The notes below the pieces were generated by a model. It did not search any database. It saw only the letters and a list, made by a program, of their open reading frames with translations, and was not told the origin of the DNA. Of a stretch of 64,000 bases of DNA, positions 57,079-64,000 are shown in pieces. The DNA is taken from the NCBI GenBank assembly GCA_031841125.1, contig CM063112.1, positions 31,522,603-31,586,602 of the forward strand. The letters are read 5' to 3'. Origin of the DNA: Acanthococcus lagerstroemiae (taxonomy: Eukaryota; Arthropoda; Insecta; Hemiptera; Eriococcidae). How positions within the stretch are numbered: the stretch's first letter is position 1; each line of letters opens with the position of its first letter. A program made the translations under genes and the position numbers.

Positions 57079-57540
57079 TGACTGACTCAACATTTAATTC
57101 GCCTGCGAGTATTATACTCCTTGTATCAGCCTGTACTCCCATGCGAGCATCACGTTCCTTGTACCAGCCTGCGAACACTAAGCTCTGTTAGTGCTTATCA
57201 TCTTGCAGACGAGTCTGAAGCCACGAGGGAGCATTTTCATGTCTGCTCCGCTGACTGCGCCGACATAAGAATGTCGTTGCCCAGCGAACGTAGCGTCCAA
57301 AAAATATTGAGCCCAATGTACACGGCGGAGCGTAGCGGACGACGACATTCTCATGTCGGTGCAGTCCGCGACGCAAACATGAAAATGATCTACCGTGATT
57401 GCAGACTCATCTGAAAGATGATGAGCACTAGTAGAGTGTAGTGCTCGTAGGCTGGTACAAGGAACGTGATGCTCGCATGGGAATACAGGCTGATACAAGG
57501 GGTGTGGTACTCGCAGGCGAATCAAGTGTTGAGTCAGTCA
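57079..57540. mobile_element. 462-bp near-perfect palindromic element
   Basis: The left arm (57079-57277) and right arm (57343-57540) are inverted copies about 198 bp long with a 65-bp loop. The arms share TGACTGACTCAAC, TCGCCTGCGAGT, GCATCACGTTCCTTGTACC, GCATTTTCATGT and GCCGACAT ends. It lies in a TGACTGAC-rich simple-sequence context, so a target duplication cannot be judged. A transcript would fold into a long hairpin. Frames on both strands inside it are by-products. A partial relative is at 42800-42925. Confidence 0.8.
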
Positions 57541-58960
57541 ATCAGTCATTCAGTCGGTAGTTATTCAGTCAGTCCAGTCAAACAGTCAGTCATATTTGAT
57601 GGATTTTTTCATCGTTTCTCCTGACCTCTGAAATTCCCAGAATTTTCTTCAATTTTTAACAAAATTCCAAATGCATCACAAATAGGTATGTAGGCTTCTT
57701 CTCGCTTATCCAACGCTGCTACTAAAGAATCCAAAATTACATTGATTATTTTACAGAATGAGCGGTTCAGTGGCGTAGGGTAAGGCCGCAAAGCGGCGAG
57801 GGGCGCAATTTCTTAGTATGATTTAAGACTTGCACTAATTCTTCAAATTTTTGTACATACTCTGTTTGTCTGTTAGTTTATCCTGTCCCTTAGGTCACGT
57901 TCAGACAATCTCCAAAATCCTGGTTAAGACATTATCACATTGTATCAAAATTTAAATTTAAATTATGTTGAAACTGAGTTAGAATTCCAACGTCAATTCA
58001 CAAACTTTATGCTAAAATCGATAGAAAATACAACTCCGTTCCTTTTCTTAATTTCGGAAAAATTATATCTTATCGCTAGCAGTGTTTGCCCTTCGGAAGA
58101 TTGGTAATTCGAAGACATTTTCAGGCTCAGATATGCGGTACAACTTATTTAACTTTTGAAGCGTTAATTCCAGCAAATCTGCGGTCGCCCGGTTTCGGGG
58201 TTCTGAACTACTTCCGAGCCGTCTTGGCGATTTCGCGAAAGCATGTCTACCATCAGACGTGATGTTCAGACATAGCCAGATTAAAGTTGGGTACTCTGGT
58301 TTCGCGCTGCTCTGAATTACGATACGGAAGCATCAAAGAGAAAGATTGCACGCCGGAAACTTGTAATTCATTTAAAATATGCTACTAGGTATAATACAGG
58401 GTATATGAGTTGCTTCCACGCGAAAGTTTAAGTTTCTTAATCCGAACTTTGTTTGTGTAACGTGTTCCTTCTTCCTTTTTCCCATTTCGTATCTTTTCTG
58501 ATATTCTCGATTTTCAAAATTTGAGAACGTACGCTAAATTTATATATTTTCTGAAATGAAACTTTTCATGTAGGCAGTTTTTTTTTATTCCCACACTCTT
58601 GTTCTTTTGTAGAAGGAGAAATTTCTAATTATTATATCCACTATAAATTGGCAAAGTTTACCATGACCAGCCAAAAAAGACTTCACTGGTTTAATTTAGC
58701 ACCCTGAGAGCCAGACTTGCCAGCTGACAACAACGTTTACGTTGTTCAGTTCTATAAGTCACTTCAGTTTTTTGACCCTTTGAAGGCGTCAGAATTGGAT
58801 TTTTAAGTTCAAACTGAGGTCTGATTAAATAATCTAATCTAATTTATACGAAATGAGCGGCAGAAGCCCCCCTCCCCCCCATTATTCTGATACTTTGACC
58901 AAGTTTTTTACGAAAGTCTAAGTAGTCTTTTTAGAGCGATGGGGAGGGGAGACGAGGTCT
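57541..58960. other. No recognisable gene
   Basis: Begins with TCAGTCAG simple repeats. At 57769 CAGTGGCGTAGGGTAAGG looks like a hAT-type left end, but no matching right end was found. The remainder is unrecognised. Confidence 0.4.
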
Positions 58961-59605
58961 ATCGTCACACCAAACTACATCCTTGGTGATGGCGGAGTGT
59001 GTTAACAAATTATACACCCTTGCTCAGGAGAACCATGTCACCATACTATGGACACCGGGACACTGCGACATGAAAAGGAACATGATCGCTGGCAAGCTAG
59101 GGCATGAAAAAGGAACAGGCAACACCCAGGCCGCGTCTCCCTGTTGCATACAGCGTCGTAAAATTCAAAGTTAAGGCTTGGATAAGTAGACAGGCGGATA
59201 TGCACTAGCGGTCGGCCAGTGGCATGAAAGTCAGCAAAACATATTATGCCAAGTTCTTACTGGGCTTGACAAGAAGCATGCAAGGCTCTTGGTCGGACTA
59301 CTAACTGGTCACAGGGCCATAAAACACGGAGTGGTGAAAAGCGGCCCCTGTAGGGACTGTGGAGAATAGGAAGAAACCTCGATCCATATCATATGTCAAT
59401 GCCCAGCAATAGCCGGGACAAGACGCGAAGCACTGGGACTAGAGTATCCCGCACCCAGCAAAGTCGAAGGGATAGAGCTCAGTAAAACTCTCACTTTGGC
59501 TATAAAAGTCAGGCTACTGAGCTGATCCTCAACAGCAATCTGAGGAGTAGTGCAATTAACTACAATGTCTGAGCACTCGGCGCACACAGCGCCACCTCAC
59601 ACAAA
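58961..59605 (+). mobile_element. R1/LOA-type LINE 3' end (LINE B, copy 2), without SINE
   Basis: Matches the last part of LINE B copy 1 (16963-17860): MAECVNKLYTLAQENHVTIL, then the RNase H tail, the zinc-knuckle-like CGE-EETSIHIICQCPAIAG region and AKVEGIELSK-like sequence. It ends ACAGCGCCACCTCACACAA and then ATGAATGAA. It is 5'-truncated at the RNase H region. At 59502-59508 the sequence runs TTGGCTATAAAAGT with no insertion, so it is the empty-site reference for the SINE in copy 1. Confidence 0.85.
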
Positions 59606-61192
59606 ATGAATGAAAAACCCGATAAAGTGGATCCTATTCTGCAGGTACAGCCCGGGAGAAATCTGTCAGACTCGGTGTACCCTAAAGAACCAGCGTGTAT
59701 GTACGCGACTGTTCAGGTTTTTTTTCTTCAAAATTTTCTAACATCCCAGTCATTTGTTTCTAATCCGTACAGCTGTACAACACCGCGTCGAATACAAAAC
59801 AGGAAAAGCATAAGGCAAGCGTACTTACCAAAAAAGAAGAAAAAAATAGTAAAATGGCAAATTGTACGTGTAGTACTTCGGGAAGCGAGAAAACGAAACG
59901 ACCGTTGAACTTTCTTCCATTAGTCTATTTTTCTTGGCTGTTGAATTCCAAACTGTATATTATACTCGCAGACGCTCGGGCGAGAAAATTATAAAGTCTT
60001 TTAACCGCACCGACGGCGAAGGCGTAGAAATTAGAAAGACTCGCCGATTTTGCCATGCGCTAGAGGAAGCTGCGGTTGGGAATTTCGATTCTGTGTAATT
60101 AGTTTACGATGCAGCGGGCGCGTGACCGCGAGAACAGGTTCGCGGCCAGATTTTCAACAGCTAGTAATTACTCGCGGATGGCGCCAAATATGCTAATGAC
60201 CGAATCTGCCCACACGTCATCGGTGTCATCAATTTTCACGGTAAAAAGGTAAGAATCAAAAATGGTTACGCATCAACGACGCCCATAAAAAAGAATTCCC
60301 ACGCGACCAGAGCTCGGCCAGAGGAGAGGACAGGCAGCTGGGACATCGTAAGCCGTGGATGGCCGAATCGAGTACATATGCGTCGTACGCAAGTCGTATG
60401 TCGACCTCTTTGGTGCTCCCGTCTTCGGCTGGATTCGGGAGATGGTGACCTCGACTCCTGGAAATACTCTTTGTAATCATGCGTGACCGATCGCGCGTTT
60501 CCAGAATTAACACTCGGTTGCTACCTACTCACACCGGTTGAGTAAACCTCATTACGCGCGCGCCATACTGATGAACTTTTTGTTAATATCTCGGCAGCGT
60601 AACTCTTCTGCGGCAGGTTTTTGTTCTAATGATCTTCCAGATGAATAATTAATGGCTTTCGTAAATAAGGTGAAGCGTTAAGCGTTGTATACCTGGCTTC
60701 GACGGCTTAGAAGAGCTCTTGAAACACAGTCGATACAATGGTCGACACTTGTCGACATACAAAATCGGTCACTTTTCCGACACGACAAATTTGTCAAATT
60801 TGACAAGCAAAGTCGATTGAGAAATCGAGTTGAAAGCGATATTATTGCGGAATTTTCGGGGTTTGTCCGAGAAAAAGAAGTGTTTAGTCCGGACCGCAGC
60901 GAGAGCATTCAAAATAAAAAAACGAAAGAGTAGGAAAAACGTGTGCATTGATCGGTAGTAAAGACAGATCTTAAAGTAAGTGCTAAAAAACGTATCAACT
61001 GTAACAGGACCACGACTTAGCTGTAGCTGAACTGATACTAAACTTTAACGGATGTCCTGAGCCGCAGAACATAAACTGAAAACCAAATTAAATCAATTTC
61101 CTACTTGACCGATCGGTGTAAAAAAAAAAAGAATGAATCAAGAGAATGGGAAGAAAAATGTGACATTGAAAAGGTCGTATCGGATGTATAAG
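59606..61192. other. No supported gene; CpG-rich block about 59900-60700
   Basis: CpG-rich, low-repeat sequence similar to the other blocks. The plus frame 60685-60933 (82 aa) is charged but unrecognised. An A-run is at about 61120. No gene called. Confidence 0.35.
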
Positions 61193-63826
61193 GATATAAA
61201 TAAATAAATATTGGCCTTATTTAAGTAATTCTACATTAACCTTACAATTTTACAGGCACATTGTACGTTGACCACTTAGAAAGTCACCACCTAAATTGCC
61301 CATCGTGAGGCATAAGCCTTTGACAGCTTGTCCAACCTTTTTCTGCACTTTGCATTTACCGTCCAACAGGGTCCCAAGTGTTTTAGAATTGCGTTCACCA
61401 ATCGGGACAGAGGGTGCCCTCTCTTACGCCTTCTATCCAAGGCACACCACAACATACTCACGAGGTTCCACTTTGGGTCCCTTTCCCTTACCAGATGCCC
61501 TGCGTACTTGAACTTCAGATGTTTGAGTTTGTTTTCTGATTGAAGTTAACCTGACTTTATCCTTCACCTGAATATTGAGGATGCTTCTCAACATTGAGTT
61601 TTATGTTGCCATAAATCTTTTTATTTGGTTTTGCGTTATAGGTTACGACTGAGATCACGCAGGATTTCAAAATTCTTATTTTTGTTTATAATTTTATTCT
61701 CCTTTTTAGAATTAGTTTGTGCGACCAGAATGCTCTCCATGAATTTGTTATCATTGTGCTAATTATCCCTTTCATATCATTTCTTAACGAAGTCAGCTGA
61801 CCTAGGTATTTATATTCATAAATATACCCTGTTTATTTTTGCGCCATCAATCCAAATTTCCTTTATCCTTTTTTTGTTGGACATAAATTTTTTTTTTTCT
61901 TTCGTGTTCATTATCAGGCAAAAAGTTTTGCTTATTTCGTGTAAATCCTTGATCATTTCCTCCATTTCACCATGATTTTTTTGCCACCAATACAATGTCA
62001 TCGACAAGCCTCAAGTTATTTATCCAACTACCGTGGACCTTAACCCCTTTACTTTCCCAATTTGTTTTCTAGAAGATTTGTTAGGGAACGGGGGTCTCCT
62101 TGTCTCTCTCCTCGTTTGATTTAAAATTTTTCGCCAAGTGTATCCAATTTCACATATGTTTTCACATGCTTGTGTGAGTAAACTAGGATTTCCATTACTT
62201 GTGCGTCAAGGTTTCCCACATTTTTTCATAGTATAAGGAGTCGAATGCCTTGATCAAGTCTGTGAACGTGAACCATATTTCTACGTCGTATTCTCTACCT
62301 TCTTCAATTACATAATTGGATTAGTGTTTGAATATGGTCTATCGTTGAGAAGTTCTTCCGGACTCCCCCCCCCCTCGTCACACGGTTATTAGAAATCTAA
62401 TACCTACATTATGAATCCGTTCTTTTAGAATTTTCATGAATAATTTGCCTAAATTTGCCGAAAGACTTATTGGTGGTAGTTGTTTATATTTGATTTATTC
62501 TTTTTTTCGTGGAGTAAAATGATAATCGAGGTATTCTATTGTTTTAGGGTAATGCCTGTTTTTAGAATTTATTAATCGATCTTGACAGTGGTTGTTCGAG
62601 GGACTGGCCCAAAATGTTTAGTTTTTGTTTTCGATGTTGTCCAAACCAGGTGCTTTGTTCGTTTTGAGCTCCTTCAGTACCTTTACTATCTCAGACGTCA
62701 GAATGGGAGGGGGGAAAGAGTTCTCATTTGTGATGTTTTCCCCCATATTTTGGGTTCAGCCATTTCAATTTTTCGAAGAATTTTGTAGCTTCCTGTACTA
62801 TATCTTGTCTATTGTGGATTATGTCTCCTTTTTCGTTTTGTATTTTCGGAAGAATAGCGAAGCTTTTTTTGAATCGCTTTTCTGGTTTTTCTCTTTTCCA
62901 TTATTATTTCTACTTTTACCAGGTCGTAATTTTCGATGTCCAAGCAAATTTTCCTTTTTAGTAATTTTCTCAATTCGCCAAGTTCGAAACTACCCGACAT
63001 TGCTTTTTGGGCTTTTTTTGGTCAGTTCGCTCCTGTTTTCCAATAAATTTTTAGTTTTCTCACTTAGTTTGTCATCTGTTACTGTCCTAGATCTTTTCGC
63101 ACCTACTATATCTTTGTCGTTTGATTTATTGCCATTTCCAAAGTGCCATACATTTCTTGTATCTCTTTCAACCGATTAAAGTTCGCTCTATCTAGTTCTG
63201 ATCTGAAAATCCTATTTGCTTCTTGGTATTTGTGTCCTGAGGTGACAATTTTGACTTTTTTCTTTCTGATCGTATCGTACACTGTGGCTTTTAGCTGGCA
63301 CCTGCCTATCCGGTGATCCGAGGAAAAAGAAAAACTATTTAAAATCTCTACATTTTTGACAATTTTCATATCACTGATCAACAGGTGGTCGATTTCGTTT
63401 GCTTCCTCATCTGGTGATCTCCAGGGTCCAGTTTTTGCATTCTTTCTTGTAAAAAAAAAAAAAAAAAAGATGTTGCAATTTGTAACTTTTTTTCCTGCAA
63501 AATTTAGTAGTTTTTCTCCATTTGGGTTTGTTTTGCCAAACGAGTATCTGCCTAGGTTTTGACTGCTAGGCCTGTTTATCCCAATTTTCGAGTTGAAATC
63601 GCTCATCACTATAGTATAGTATTCCTCATTGTTATCTACAGTGCTTTTTAGTTTTGTAAAAAATTTATCTTTTCATCAGGTCCTTTCAGAGAAAGGGAGC
63701 ATAAACCTGAATGATGTTATATTTTCGGAGTTATTCCCTTTTAGTTTTGTAATCACAATTCTCTCTGAAATGCCCTTTATTTCTAAAATTCGATCAGATG
63801 GTCGTTTGTTAACATACATACCTACC
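61193..63826 (-). mobile_element. RTE-type LINE, long minus-strand copy (LINE G)
   Basis: Read from the right on the minus strand. Endonuclease: GISERIVITKLKGNN, then the open frame 63106-63609 with SDFNSKIGI, SSDHRIGRCQLK and EIDHLLIS. Linker/RT: PPPILTSEIVKVLKELKTN, KAPGLDN (about 62700), FTDLIKAFDSLYYE (about 62240, motif A), QGDPRS-like (about 62090), then EEMEEMIKDLHEISKT. C-terminus near 61480: HLKFKYAGHLVRERDPKW, and KLSKAYASRWAI near 61300. A TAAATAAATA tail lies at 61193-61205. Frameshifts are frequent, so it is inactive, though it is the most complete LINE here. A SINE has inserted at its 5' side (63827). Confidence 0.85.
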
Positions 63827-64000
63827 CTTTTCTAATTTGCTCTCAACCCGAGCCTTGGAATCTGCCCTTTCGAGCATTACTTCAGAGACGTCGGGGTGGC
63901 TGTAAGAGCTGTCTTAGCCCTCTTCCCTTCTGGCCGAAAAACCGGCTTCAGTCGAAATCTGGCGAGTTACAACGTGGGCTCGAACCGGGACCTCCGGATC
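63827..64000 (-). mobile_element. tRNA-derived SINE, copy 4, cut by the window edge
   Basis: Reverse-complemented, it ends GAGAGCAAATTAGAAAAG and carries GTAATGCTCGAAAGGGC, CTTCGACTG-like and ACGTTGTAACTCGCC sequence, then the box-B region GGTTCGAGCCC. The head runs off the window at 64000. It interrupts LINE G. Confidence 0.85.

Noticed and set aside
57769..57800. CAGTGGCGTAGGGTAAGG as another hAT left end
   Set aside because: No matching right end or 8-bp duplication could be found downstream.

Overview
The window looks like 64 kb of a repeat-rich, gene-poor insect genome, possibly hemipteran; species and order are inference. The evidence is eukaryotic throughout: decayed RTE-, R1/LOA- and Jockey-type LINEs, tRNA-derived SINEs, a mariner remnant, many hAT-like MITEs, poly-A and TAAA retroposon tails, and no operon-like gene packing. 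I found no intact host gene. Almost every open frame is short, and those that encode something recognisable are transposon remnants. The sequence between elements is AT-rich and unrecognised, broken by several CpG-rich low-repeat blocks (about 5041-5900, 9590-10520, 24950-26400, 33840-34330, 48400-49300, 59900-60700) that could be intronic or intergenic regulatory DNA.

Layout. 1-6900: a GCGCC minisatellite, a CACT-type array bracketed by 45-bp direct repeats, a small hairpin MITE, a TCGA-rich array and MITE fragments. 6916-8977: a foldback element with a 9-bp target duplication, sitting in a tandem repeat. 11840-13130: dispersed repeats and a TIR MITE. 13739-17860: an RTE LINE followed by an R1/LOA LINE that carries a SINE. 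18911-24790: hAT-like MITEs and two RTE fragments, one split by a MITE. 27307-29230: a hAT-like MITE, then a long-TIR element with a cysteine-rich (CXC) transposase tail, then a foldback. 36131-41863: MITEs, a palindromic mariner in a cluster of nuclear-receptor-like half-sites, and an 853-bp hAT-like element. 44056-51412: a foldback, a tRNA-like gene, a nest of RTE > Jockey > two hAT-like MITEs, a SINE with a 12-bp duplication inside a foldback, and an RTE fragment. 52742-53712: a long-TIR, TGT...ACA element with 4-bp duplications and a second CXC transposase tail. 55419-64000: another hAT-like MITE, a tandem repeat with a second SINE type, a 462-bp palindrome, a second R1/LOA copy, a long minus-strand RTE LINE and a SINE running off the edge.

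How the parts relate. The elements make no pathway; they form a layered record of insertions. Nesting gives relative ages: the R1/LOA copy at 58961 shows what the copy at 16963 looked like before its SINE arrived, and RTE > Jockey > hAT at 45600-48231 gives a three-step order. The least ordinary items are the 2,062-bp foldback element, two unrelated long-TIR elements that each keep only a small CXC coding cassette, and the palindromic mariner.
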